A stretch of DNA of 48,695 bases, taken from Archaeoglobales archaeon. Lineage in GTDB: Archaea > Halobacteriota > Archaeoglobi > Archaeoglobales > Archaeoglobaceae. Location: the NCBI GenBank assembly GCA_003662995.1, contig QMZC01000006.1, forward strand, positions 1-48,695, written 5' to 3'. Numbering within the stretch: the first letter of the stretch is position 1; the number at the start of each line of letters is the position of its first letter. Made by a program: the position numbers and the translations under genes. The notes beneath the pieces are model-generated. The model saw only the letters and a list, made by a program, of their open reading frames with translations, was not told the origin of the DNA and searched no databases. Positions 36,101 to 43,617 of the stretch are shown piece by piece.

Positions 36101-36946
36101 GATACAAAGGGATTCCTCATTTGGCTCAACATTAAAGATGGTAAAATGTCCTTTATAAGCTCTGAGATCACCGATGCACATCCCGATATAGGTTTGCAGT
36201 ACGGTCATTTTGAAGTTCAACTGCTTTCAAAAGATGGTAGATTGATAAAGTCCTTTGGACTGTGGGATCCACGAATACAGCTTGGTGAAAAAGCAGTGTA
36301 TTTAGACAATGTAGATTTTCCACTTCGATTTCCATGGTATAAAGGCGTTGAAGTAGTTAAGGTATACAACAAGTCAACTGGTAAATTGATGATATCGGTT
36401 AATCTATCTAAGACCATTTTAGAGTTTTGTTCAAAACACCCAAGTGATGTGGATTGCAGAGATGTTATATCGTCCAAGGGTATAGAAATAACTCCTGAGT
36501 CCGAAAAACCAGTGACTGTGGGTGGAAAAAGCGTTGAAACTGATAGGATCAATGCTATTGTTTCAGGACATAAAGGAGAGACTAAAGTGACAATCCAAAT
36601 TAAAAAAGAATCAAAAGAGATTGAGATAGAAGCTAACAACGTAAAGGTCATTTCAAGGGGACAGTTGAAAATCAAAGAAAATAAGCTATATGTAAACAAT
36701 AAACCTGTTGAAATTACACCGGATTCTGCTGTATCAGAGGCAGTAGAGAAAGAAAAAATTTCCGTTGAGTTGGCTGAGTTGAAAGTAATAGACAACAATC
36801 CACGTTATATAGTTAAAGGTAGTAAAGAAGCCAAAGTATTGGGACTCATTCCTGCAACAATGAACGTTGAAATCCATATTGACGCACAAACAGGGGAGAT
36901 AGTTCAAATCTCAAAGCCTTGGTGGAGTATTTTAGCGATCCCATAA
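33194..36946 (+). CDS. Secreted multidomain M64-like metalloprotease with TSP3 calcium repeats and a beta-propeller
   Basis: This 1250-residue protein begins with a Sec signal peptide (about 1-22, ending in CSAQ). In order: two related Cys modules with GTRSEGWYDSC / GTRAEGWYDSC (about 25-85); a Thr-Pro linker; a third Cys module (about 137-175); another Thr-Pro linker; thrombospondin type 3 repeats (DSDNDGVPD, DTDGDGVGD); about five propeller-like blades with P-x-x-A-x-R-L-x-N-G-N-T-L-I-x-D-T (about 280-580); more TSP3 repeats (to about 700); a protease domain with zinc site HESGHAIFGLVDEY (H864, E865, H868) as in M64 peptidases; and a beta-rich C-terminal region. Calcium binding and export are inferred. 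No membrane anchor or sorting signal is visible at the C-terminus. The true substrate is unknown; cell-surface or extracellular protein digestion is likely. Confidence 0.85.
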   Translation: MSLSRIAMLMLVLTTLLALCSAQECKPICDKIGTRSEGWYDSCTKELIKYDSCSRCTAICKEVGTRAEGWYDSCDNSLIKLERCSVSATPTPTPTSTPTRTTPTPTPTPVSRETPTPTPTFARETPTPTPSRIKCEDYCSNGIYYYDGEYNPTTGGCEYLRLRCEYGCNAEGTGCAIPPAYKQTPETISTPIQIPTPTLAPTIAPTPTINLVDSDNDGVPDFFDLCPKKYNPDQRDTDGDGVGDVCDDDIDGDNIPNTLDECPLEAETPNIFKDEDGCPDYISYNILITVTDENRVIEVDKQTKSIVWEYAEGLNRPADAERLHNGNTLITDTQNDRVIEVNKEGSIVWECSEVNISIPVQQPESTVAPIYEYKYVKSKLNNPCDAHRLPNGNTLIVDTGNSRILEVAPNKTVVWKYDTDLKYPRGAIRLRNGNTAIADTGNHRVVIVNPEGEIVVEKNLNGWTPFDVSEVRSTVEDLHKEGDILVSLKESSLIEIKSNGDLYWASGDYTKPDLIYPYPSYPTDALVLDNGHLLIADYKGVGVTEGKTIDYQWNGPIWVFEIKGAFDAKIAPKDANNDGVWDDYGPDVDLDSVPNTEDNCPHIANPSQLDSDGDGVGNACDDDDDNDGCLDSVDKFPLMYSVDADGDGIHNDCDKCPLDKYNDKDYDGVCGDVDNCPNHYNPDQNDVNNDGIGDACDCYDVLQGPNENGVDCGGICSPCIQCIWCGNNVVPIRIKGKPDKGFIDVVFVPDLSYQGNINGFVNDAIEHIRNGYFKLDQKCVDPIPNNYKDRFNFYYYTGGFGNESASCSGQLPNGFYNSNNADFADVAGILVSGYFTGCSNALGPPSHFDAGDNTILGATTVVIHESGHAIFGLVDEYCGNTYYEQNDPVPNVWSSLANCINDANNEGWTSGNCRQIKSGGCQKNFWRYDPDAPNPDYMTACGFGCNANYMFGEACTRRINYVFNNWPVGDTKGFLIWLNIKDGKMSFISSEITDAHPDIGLQYGHFEVQLLSKDGRLIKSFGLWDPRIQLGEKAVYLDNVDFPLRFPWYKGVEVVKVYNKSTGKLMISVNLSKTILEFCSKHPSDVDCRDVISSKGIEITPESEKPVTVGGKSVETDRINAIVSGHKGETKVTIQIKKESKEIEIEANNVKVISRGQLKIKENKLYVNNKPVEITPDSAVSEAVEKEKISVELAELKVIDNNPRYIVKGSKEAKVLGLIPATMNVEIHIDAQTGEIVQISKPWWSILAIP

Positions 36947-37027
36947 TTTGTAACCATTCTTTATTTTTATATATCTATTTAAAATATGTTTCAAAAAACT
37001 AAAATATTTCTTCATCAACTTCAATCC

Positions 37028-37102
37028 ATGGAAAGGTATGGCTTGATTTTACTCTTCATAGGCTTTGTTTCAACCTTAATTCTTTACTTCATGGTGAGTT
37101 AA
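37028..37102 (+). CDS. Possible 24-residue single-span membrane microprotein
   Basis: ATG 37028 opens MERYGLILLFIGFVSTLILY followed by FMVS and TAA. The span of about 18 hydrophobic residues behind a charged end is a clean membrane helix. An in-frame upstream ATG (36986) would add 14 residues. A TATA-like TTTATATAT near 36965-36973 lies suitably upstream, and the stop sits 11 bases before the next gene's ATG, whose AAAGGTGG site follows directly, so the two are probably co-transcribed. A chance frame of this size cannot be excluded. Confidence 0.4.
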   Translation: MERYGLILLFIGFVSTLILYFMVS

Positions 37103-37113
37103 AAGGTGGTTAG

Positions 37114-37854
37114 ATGAATAGCGATAGCATATCAAAGTATTACAAAGAAGTTGAGAATAAAGTCAGTTTTGAAGAATTTAGAAAAAAAATGGATGAGTTT
37201 GAAGAACACTTTGGCGGTTTGGTGAACAAAGAAACTTTGGCTCTATTGGTAGCTTACTCCTTCGGTTATGAACCCATAACTAAAATTAAAGAACTGGAAA
37301 CAAAGAGGGGTAAGGTCATCGTCAAGGGAACCGTAGAAAAGACATTTGCTGTTAGAGAATTTGATAATGGAATTGTGACATCAATAATTGTGGCTGATGA
37401 GAGTGGAAAAGTAAGGGTCACATTATGGAACGATGCAGCAGAGCTTGTTAAAACTGGCGATGTAATTGAAGGGGCAAAAATCAAAGCAAAAGGCTTTTTG
37501 AAGAGAAGAGATGGCGAAGTTGGGATTTCCATAAACGACCCTTCGGACATTGAGATTCAGGAAGTTGAGTTTAAGAGCATCTCAAAAATTACCCAAGGAA
37601 TCGTAAACGTTAAAGGTAGGGTTAGCGGTTTTGGAGATGTTAGAAAGGTGGAGTCAAAAAACGTTGAGATTGCTGAAATATACATTTCGGATGAGAGTGG
37701 CAGGGTAAGGGTTTTACTGTGGGGAGATAAAGTTAGTATTTATAAAAAATTAGATATAGGTGATTTTGTGGAAATAAGAAATGGTTACGCTAAGGTTGGG
37801 AAAGATGGAGAGATAGAAGTTCATTGCGGTTGGAGAAGTATTTTGAAATTTTGA
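37114..37854 (+). CDS. RPA-like OB-fold single-stranded DNA-binding protein
   Basis: The 246-residue protein has an N-terminal helical segment (about 1-50) and two OB folds in tandem. The first is about 65-145: VKGTVEKTFAVREF, then ESGKVRVTLWNDAAELVKTGDVIE. The second is about 155-240: VKGRVSGFGDVRKVE, then ESGRVRVLLWGDKVSIYKKLDIGDFVEIRNG. The repeated ESGxVRVxLW strand is characteristic of euryarchaeal RPA/SSB proteins. There is no zinc finger, so it is a short RPA-like form that could act in repair or replication. AAAGGTGG precedes the ATG. Confidence 0.88.
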   Translation: MNSDSISKYYKEVENKVSFEEFRKKMDEFEEHFGGLVNKETLALLVAYSFGYEPITKIKELETKRGKVIVKGTVEKTFAVREFDNGIVTSIIVADESGKVRVTLWNDAAELVKTGDVIEGAKIKAKGFLKRRDGEVGISINDPSDIEIQEVEFKSISKITQGIVNVKGRVSGFGDVRKVESKNVEIAEIYISDESGRVRVLLWGDKVSIYKKLDIGDFVEIRNGYAKVGKDGEIEVHCGWRSILKF

Positions 37855-38094
37855 TACCGTAACAACAAAGGTTGAGAAGTTAAAAACAACATAGAATTGT
37901 CACTGGGTCAACGTTAATGGTTACATTCTTGACGTCGGTGGTTGGAGTTTTGTACCGTTCTCAATTCGGTTATCCTCCAAATCGGACTACCGGGATTTTG
38001 TTTGGCATTGGTGTATTTTGAGTGTTTTAACACTTATTATCAGCAAGATACATTTTATAGTATTTTTATTTAATTGTTTTTTATTATAGGGATA
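37855..38094. other. 240-base gap without a supported gene
   Basis: One plus-strand frame stays open for 64 codons (37895-38089) and reads like a small membrane protein (NGYILDVGGWSFVPF, then SDYRDFVWHWCILSVL), but it has no usable start codon in its first part and a TAG directly before it. It may be a gene remnant. The final 60 bases are T-rich and could terminate the RPA-like gene. Confidence 0.3.
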
Positions 38095-38787
38095 TTACTT
38101 CAAAAATTTCAAACCTTCAAAATGTTGTGATAGTATTTTCTGAGCTAATGACTTTCTATTTAGGATTTCACTTAGGATTTCATACTGATTTTCCTTGCTA
38201 AAGCTTCTCCAGATTTTCTTTGAGTCTATTCTTGCATTTTCCATAGATACGTCCAACTTTGATAATTCTATAGCCGCTTGAATAAGATGATCCTCGATGT
38301 TGTGTTTTTCTGCTGCTAGACTTTCTACTCCGCTAATTACCAATATGAAGTTGAAGGTTCTGCTACCGAATCTACATTCATACTTTCTAGCACGATTGAT
38401 GTTCCTTACTAGCTCAAATCGGATGTTCATATCTTGTAAATGGCGTTCTATTTGATTATAGATCTTCTCGAGTGTGTCCTCCTCTTGATCCATAATTTCT
38501 ACTATTGTTTTTATTTTGAGATTTGAGACATATGTAGGAATGTTTTTGAGTACATTTATCCTTGTTTGTCCTTCAGGTTTTGTTATTCCTACAACCTTGC
38601 TCCCGTTAAGATGATGACATACTATCGGTATAACTTGATCATCTACATCACCATTTCCCAAAACGATTAGGGAATCTATGTTACTCCCATGTACATCAAT
38701 TATTTCAAACATAAATTTCTTAGAAATCTTCCCTGTCTTTGATCTTAGTCTAGCTGCAAATATCGGTGAAATGGGATATAACCTCAT
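38095..38787 (-). CDS. Partner protein of the AAA15 ATPase, possibly TOPRIM-like
   Basis: The 230-residue protein starts in a 4-base ATGA overlap with the ATPase stop, so the two are tightly coupled. Features: IVLGNGDVDDQVIPIVCHHL (41-60), GSKVVGITKPEGQ, a strand ending in acidic residues IVEIMDQEED (95-104: D100, E102, E103, D104), then helical segments. A strand-loop followed by an acidic cluster is reminiscent of DUF3226/TOPRIM nucleases that pair with AAA15 ATPases, but the usual glutamate after the first strand is not obvious. The family call is tentative. Pairing and order suggest it is the effector or nuclease half of a defence module. Confidence 0.55.
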   Translation of the reverse strand: MRLYPISPIFAARLRSKTGKISKKFMFEIIDVHGSNIDSLIVLGNGDVDDQVIPIVCHHLNGSKVVGITKPEGQTRINVLKNIPTYVSNLKIKTIVEIMDQEEDTLEKIYNQIERHLQDMNIRFELVRNINRARKYECRFGSRTFNFILVISGVESLAAEKHNIEDHLIQAAIELSKLDVSMENARIDSKKIWRSFSKENQYEILSEILNRKSLAQKILSQHFEGLKFLK

Positions 38788-39833
38788 AGTATCACTGCAT
38801 CAGCCATTCTAATATCTATTCCAGCTAACGTTAACATTTCCAAATCATCCGATGTTATTTTCTTTATTTTAAGTATTCCATCCTTTAATGAAGTGACTAA
38901 GATGGTCGCATCCTTGTTAAATTCTGTAAGCATTCTGGCAGTTTCTATGCTGTGTGTTGTAATTACTACTTGTACACCGCTTTCATTGAGTTCCGAGAAC
39001 CACTCAGCAATCCTTACAAGTAATCGAGGATTCACATGAGCTTCTACATCATCCCACAATAGTATTTGTGGTTTAATGATCTCGTAAAGAATTCTAGCAA
39101 CAATATATACTTGCGTTCCTGAACCGAGGTCTCCAAGCCTGATTCTAGTCCCATCATCTAACAATCCAAAAATGGAGAGTCTCCCTGCTAAAAAAGGTTC
39201 TATTGTTATGTTCACAAAATTTTCATCAACTAAACTTGAAGTATCCTTTGCAACCTCAACCGGTACTTTTAGGTTAGCAATCTGCGCCCAATTGCTGTGA
39301 ATATACCACTGAGCATATCTTATTATTTCTGCTGAAATTAAAAGAGAGTTAGGTGCTATAAATACTTCCCTATTTCTTGGACTCAAATCAGAAATTGTGT
39401 TATGAGATAGCCCAAGACTTCCAAAAATTGATACTTCTCCGCTTTTAGTTTTTATAGTTGATTGTGATGGAAATTTAGATATTTTGTTTGTATCTAAGTA
39501 TAACTCATCCAATTGTTTAAGTAACCTAAGGTAATCTGTATCGTTCCATTTTACTATTGCTTGATCAGATACATATTTATGTAATAAAAAAGCATAACCT
39601 TCACAATTGAGTGTTTTATGCATTTCATGAATAAGAGAGGCTGCAGTTAACCGCATTCTCGGTTCAGGGAGAATGTATGGTACATCCCGGAGGGGGTTGG
39701 GCAATAAAAATAATGCTTCGAGTATTGTTGTTTTTGCAGAGTTGTTCGATCCGACAAGGATTGTTAAATCTCCTAGTTCGATTTCTCCCTCTTTAACCCC
39801 GCGAAAGTTAGTCATTCTCAATTTTCTAATCAT
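38784..39833 (-). CDS. AAA15/OLD-like ABC-class ATPase, sensor half of a candidate defence pair
   Basis: The 349-residue protein begins MIRKLRMTNFRGVKEG, the usual start of RecF/OLD-type ATPases. Walker A is GSNNSAKTT (28-36): alanine replaces the expected second glycine, an oddity. The signature region is LGDLGSGTQVYIVARIL, Walker B ILLWDDVEAHVNP (D261, D262, E264) and the switch histidine is H294 in ITTHSIE. The middle insert replaces a coiled coil. A GAGGTG site and a TATTTAAAC element upstream support the start. Together with its partner it resembles PARIS (AriA/AriB) and OLD two-gene systems in layout; homology to those specific systems was not tested. Confidence 0.78.
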   Translation of the reverse strand: MIRKLRMTNFRGVKEGEIELGDLTILVGSNNSAKTTILEALFLLPNPLRDVPYILPEPRMRLTAASLIHEMHKTLNCEGYAFLLHKYVSDQAIVKWNDTDYLRLLKQLDELYLDTNKISKFPSQSTIKTKSGEVSIFGSLGLSHNTISDLSPRNREVFIAPNSLLISAEIIRYAQWYIHSNWAQIANLKVPVEVAKDTSSLVDENFVNITIEPFLAGRLSIFGLLDDGTRIRLGDLGSGTQVYIVARILYEIIKPQILLWDDVEAHVNPRLLVRIAEWFSELNESGVQVVITTHSIETARMLTEFNKDATILVTSLKDGILKIKKITSDDLEMLTLAGIDIRMADAVIL

Positions 39834-39990
39834 TTTTCACCTCTTGAAAAGTTTAAATAAAATCAACCACTATTTATTAAAAATTTTCTCTGAATCCCCT
39901 AAATTTTAAGATTGCTTATCCAAGATCGTTAGAATAAAAGTTAGAATAAATCACTAATTGAAAAAGCAATTGTCTCAAAGAATATCATTG

Positions 39991-40232
39991 ATGGTAAACG
40001 TTGAAAAGTTCGTAGAGGATGCGATTAACGAGATTAAAGAGAAAGTGAAGGATGGTAAAGCCATAATTGCCTAGGCTGTAGGTTCAAGGGAGGTATGACT
40101 GCTGACCCAATCTACATTGAATATGAAAAGCTCAGAAAGATTGTGTTGAGAATTACGGGCGAGATACCAGAGGTTTCGAGGGTTGTTTACGATATAACGC
40201 CAAAGCCACCGGCAACAATTGAGTATGAATGA
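39991..40232 (+). pseudogene. guaA: Internally deleted GMP synthase (guaA, ATP-pyrophosphatase subunit) remnant
   Basis: ATG 39991 starts with MVNVEKFVEDAINEIKEKV, then DGKAIIA, the normal beginning of the archaeal GMP synthase B subunit, which should continue LSGGVDSS. Instead a TAG follows (40072-40074), and after AVGSRE the C-terminal end resumes in another frame: [15 protein letters not shown] to [20 protein letters not shown] and TGA at 40230. About 230 internal residues, including the ATP-binding loop, are gone. An active GMP synthase must exist elsewhere in the genome. The remnant marks a deletion between the two accessory gene sets. Confidence 0.88.
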
Positions 40233-40269
40233 TTTTATTGTTTTTTGTTAATTTTTCATCAATGTATTG

Positions 40270-42200
40270 CTAAGATTCTTTTTCCAGCTTCTCTGCTTCT
40301 AAATAATACCTTGATTGCTCCATTTTCATGCCTTTTTGCTCATGAACTTTTCCGATACCTTTCAAAATGTGAGCAATGTCTTGTTTAGTTCCAATCTTTT
40401 TAAAAATGTCTAATGCACCCTTCAAGTTTTTGAGAGAGTCATCAAATTCTCCTTTGTCTTTATAAACAAGTCCAATATTCCACAATGCCAAAGCAGTGCT
40501 ATACTCCATCCTTAGCTTTTTGAATAATTCCTTGGCTTTTTTATAGTATTCAAGTGCTTTATCCAATTCTTTTCTATCGTGGTAGATTGTACCAATATTT
40601 AAATAAGCATTAGCTACTACATCTGTGTCTTGCCTTTCAACCAGCTTCAATGCGTTCTCATAATGGGCAAGAGCATCATCAAACCTATCTTTATGTCGGT
40701 AGATAATTCCAATGTTTACAATAGCTTTTGCCATTCCTTCTTTATCGTCCAATTCTTCATACAGCTTTAACGCCTTCTCAAAATATTCAAGGGCTTTATC
40801 GAATTCTTCAGATTTAGATGCATTTTCTCCATAAACAGTTCCTATGTTCAAAAGAGCAGTAGCTATTTCTTTCTTGTTTCCTAACTCTTCACTAAGTTTC
40901 AATGCCCTTTCTAGACACTCAAGCGTTTTGTTAAATTCACCTTTATCGCTGTACAATAGCCCCAAATTTCCGATTGCAGTTAATTCACCCTCCTTGTTGC
41001 CCTCGCTCATTGCTTTTTCAAGGAGGCGTTTCCACGCCTTTTCTGCCTGATCTAACTTTCCCCGCCGACGGCTTCGAATCCCAACAGAATTGATGGCAAT
41101 ATCGTTTTCAGCCATTTTAATCAACTCATCGAAAATATCTGGATCATCTAGCGTATCAAGTAATAGTAAATACGAATCGGGATTTGATTTTATTTTCTCC
41201 ATCGCTCTGCAGTATATCTCCCTTTTCTTCTTAAGTTTAGTTTTCTGGATGCTCCTTAAATAGTCTCTAAACAACTGGTGGTAAATCCAATAAAATTCCT
41301 CTGACTCTATAAGCAACCCTCTTTTCAAGAGATTCTCAAGCGGCATGTCTAAATCTTCCCCTTCGTAAAAAGCCTCTATTAGATCTAGTGTTAAATTAGT
41401 TGGAGCTATCGCCAACACTTTAAAAGTTCTTGAGAGCTTTTATCCAATGTCCCTAAAATTTCTTCGTGAATTTTATCGAGCGTATGCCTCATATATCCGT
41501 CTTTTAAAGTATCTAAAAACTGAAATTGCTCCTCCTTGCTCTTATTGTTGCAAATATAAGCAAGTGTTCTAGCTATATATGGGTAACCTTCTGAAAGTGT
41601 AACGATCTTTTCAATAATATCATCCGAAAAATTTGGATATTCTTTTCTTACAATTTTCTCAATATCTTCATAGCTTAACTCCTTTACCTCAATGACTTCG
41701 TAAGATCCTCCTTTTAGTTTGATATTAGGCAAATAAACTTTGGCAATTTCAAGAACGAACTTTAGGCGGTTAGTTCTATCTACAGCTGTAGAGATAATTT
41801 CAATATCTTTTTTCTCTAATTCATGCGCATTTTCGATAAAAATTATCTTATCTTTTGATTTTTCCATGCATTCAAGAATATTGTGCTCAGCCGAATCTAG
41901 ACTAATCCCTCCAAACGGTGTAGAGATTCCTGTAATTCTTTTATAGAATGGTAGTTTAAAGATCCCTCTAATTTTTTCATAGAACATAGATCCATTAATA
42001 TGATAATGCTTCCACTTCTTAAAATGTCCTGGCTCTTTTTCGAGTAATTCCTTAACAACATGTATGAGAATAGTCTTACCAACTCCCCTATCCCCTGTTA
42101 CCACAACAATCCCGCTTTTTTCAATTTTCTCCTTAAGCTCTTCAATTTCTTTCTCTCTACCTATAAAATCTTCACCAAACTTAGGATTTAAAATCACCAT
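40270..42200 (-). pseudogene. STAND-like ATPase with TPR repeats, split by a 1-nt frameshift
   Basis: The upstream frame (from ATG 42200) has FGEDFIGREKEIEELKEKI and Walker A TGDRGVGKT (35-43), a Walker B-like KIIFIENAHEL and a helical lid, and ends ...LDKSSQELLK then out-of-frame CWR. The second frame starts at 41418 with VLAIAPTNLTLDLIEAFYEG, a winged-helix-like section, then about seven TPR repeats (NLGLLYSDKGEFNKTLECLERALKLSEELGNK and kin). Adding one A to the three-base run at 41419-41421 joins them as ...ELLKVLAIAPTN..., a protein of about 643 residues. STAND ATPases with repeats commonly sense ligands in signalling or immunity. Frames remain otherwise clean, so the break is recent. A start at 42251 is possible but adds non-family residues. 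Confidence 0.85.
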
Positions 42201-42437
42201 ATTTATAGTTAAAAATATTTCGCACATAAAAAGCTGTCGAATAACATACATAAGCGGCTATTTTCAAACTTTAGCATGCTTTAGAATTACCAATATCAGC
42301 CATATCAGCTCAAAAAGAGGCTTGAAATGGAGAGAGCAAAAAGATAATTTGTAATATCTTTATAATGCTGTAACTCTTTCACGGACGTTCTCCAACGTAT
42401 CAGGAGTTTTTAATAATATCTAATACATTTAAGCCCC

Positions 42438-43115
42438 TTAAACCTTGTCCTCCAACCTAAACTTTTTAATCTCAAAAACACCGTTGTAGTTTTTCCATCT
42501 AACATCAAAATCTTCTACAACAATCCTCTTTTTATACAGCGGTGCATCCAACACCAACGTCTCGTATTCCCCACCCTCGCCAGCTAAATGGATACCATAC
42601 TTTTCATTCAGCTTTACCATGTCTTCTAAACATTCTAAATCAATCTTTCTTCCCAACCAGTCTTCTGTTAATCCCATTGCCGAGACTTTAACAATGATGC
42701 ATTCAAAGTTGTTAACAACCTCTTTCATCATTTCTAAAACATCAGTGTGCCAAAGTGGGGCAACCATTTTGATGTTTAATGCATTGCAAACCTTTTCAAA
42801 CCTCTTCTTCTGATACTCAGACTCCAATCCACCTATAACCAGTCCATCGACATCCAAATTTTTTAAACTTTTTAAACCCTCTGTTAAATCGTCAACTTCC
42901 TTTTCCTCCTCTCCAGCAGTAGCTATTTTGTAAAGGGGTAAATCCAAGCATTCGGCAATGGCATCGAGCAAATGCAAATTTGGTGTGTGATACATGTAGG
43001 AATCGGGGTTTTTTGGCACAACACCAACCAAACAAACAATTTCGTTATCCTTTGCTGCCCTGTGCAAGGCAAGCATAGAATCTTTTCCACCTGAGATTAA
43101 AGCTGCAAGTTTCAT
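42438..43115 (-). CDS. dph6: Diphthine-ammonia ligase (Dph6-type ATP pyrophosphatase)
   Basis: The 225-residue protein starts with the PP-loop MKLAALISGGKDSMLALHRA and carries the family signatures VIGGLESEYQKKRFEKVC, APLWHTDVLEMMKEVV, KVSAMGLTEDWLGRKID and HLAGEGGEYETLVLDAPLY. It amidates diphthine on elongation factor 2 in the last step of diphthamide synthesis. It is the last gene after ribL, the aminotransferase and ribC on the minus strand, 40 bases behind ribC. Confidence 0.9.
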   Translation of the reverse strand: MKLAALISGGKDSMLALHRAAKDNEIVCLVGVVPKNPDSYMYHTPNLHLLDAIAECLDLPLYKIATAGEEEKEVDDLTEGLKSLKNLDVDGLVIGGLESEYQKKRFEKVCNALNIKMVAPLWHTDVLEMMKEVVNNFECIIVKVSAMGLTEDWLGRKIDLECLEDMVKLNEKYGIHLAGEGGEYETLVLDAPLYKKRIVVEDFDVRWKNYNGVFEIKKFRLEDKV

Positions 43116-43155
43116 GCTTTCATTAATAAACTTGAATTCAAAAAGATTAAAATTA

Positions 43156-43617
43156 TTATTTCAGAATCGGCCCAACGTCAGGATAACCTTGCCTTTGTCC
43201 TGTCCCAGCCAACTTTTGCAGTCTTTTAGGATTCGTTAGCAAATCAACTACATTCCTGACATGCTCCCTAACCCTGTTCTCAGCAACCCTCAACAACTCC
43301 TTTTCATCCTTCGCCTCATCCTCATGAATTGTTACATCTATGATGTGTTTATTCGTCAACAATTGAGCCATAATCAAGCCAACGCTCAACGCAATGTAGC
43401 TGAACATGTCTTTCTGCGTTCCACCAACCCAGCCCAAGGTTATTACAATATCGCAACCCTTCTCTTCAATCATCTTTTTTGCTGCAACCGGCAAATCTTT
43501 AATGCCCGGAACGGTGTAACGCTCATAAGGAATGGATGAAACTCTTTTCAATTCATCAATCGCTATCTTCCCCATGTTTATCCTTGAAAAAGTTGTATCA
43601 ACAATTCCTATCTTCAT
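43156..43617 (-). CDS. ribC: Riboflavin synthase, archaeal type
   Basis: The 153-residue enzyme dismutates two 6,7-dimethyl-8-ribityllumazines to riboflavin. It is unrelated to bacterial RibE and resembles lumazine synthase. Visible markers: KIGIVDTTFSRINMGKIAIDEL (2-23), YERYTVPGIKDLPVAAKKMI, DIVITLGWVGGTQKD and LAGTGQRQGYPDVGPILK at the end. It overlaps the aminotransferase by four bases. Confidence 0.95.
   Translation of the reverse strand: MKIGIVDTTFSRINMGKIAIDELKRVSSIPYERYTVPGIKDLPVAAKKMIEEKGCDIVITLGWVGGTQKDMFSYIALSVGLIMAQLLTNKHIIDVTIHEDEAKDEKELLRVAENRVREHVRNVVDLLTNPKRLQKLAGTGQRQGYPDVGPILK

Noticed and set aside
40069-40100. GGTTCAAGG resembling a tRNA T-loop
   Set aside because: It encodes GSRE of the guaA remnant, and no acceptor stem or anticodon arm can be folded around it.
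42252-42437. Possible small gene between the STAND-like gene and dph6
   Set aside because: No frame with a start signal longer than about 10 codons was found on either strand; treated as intergenic.
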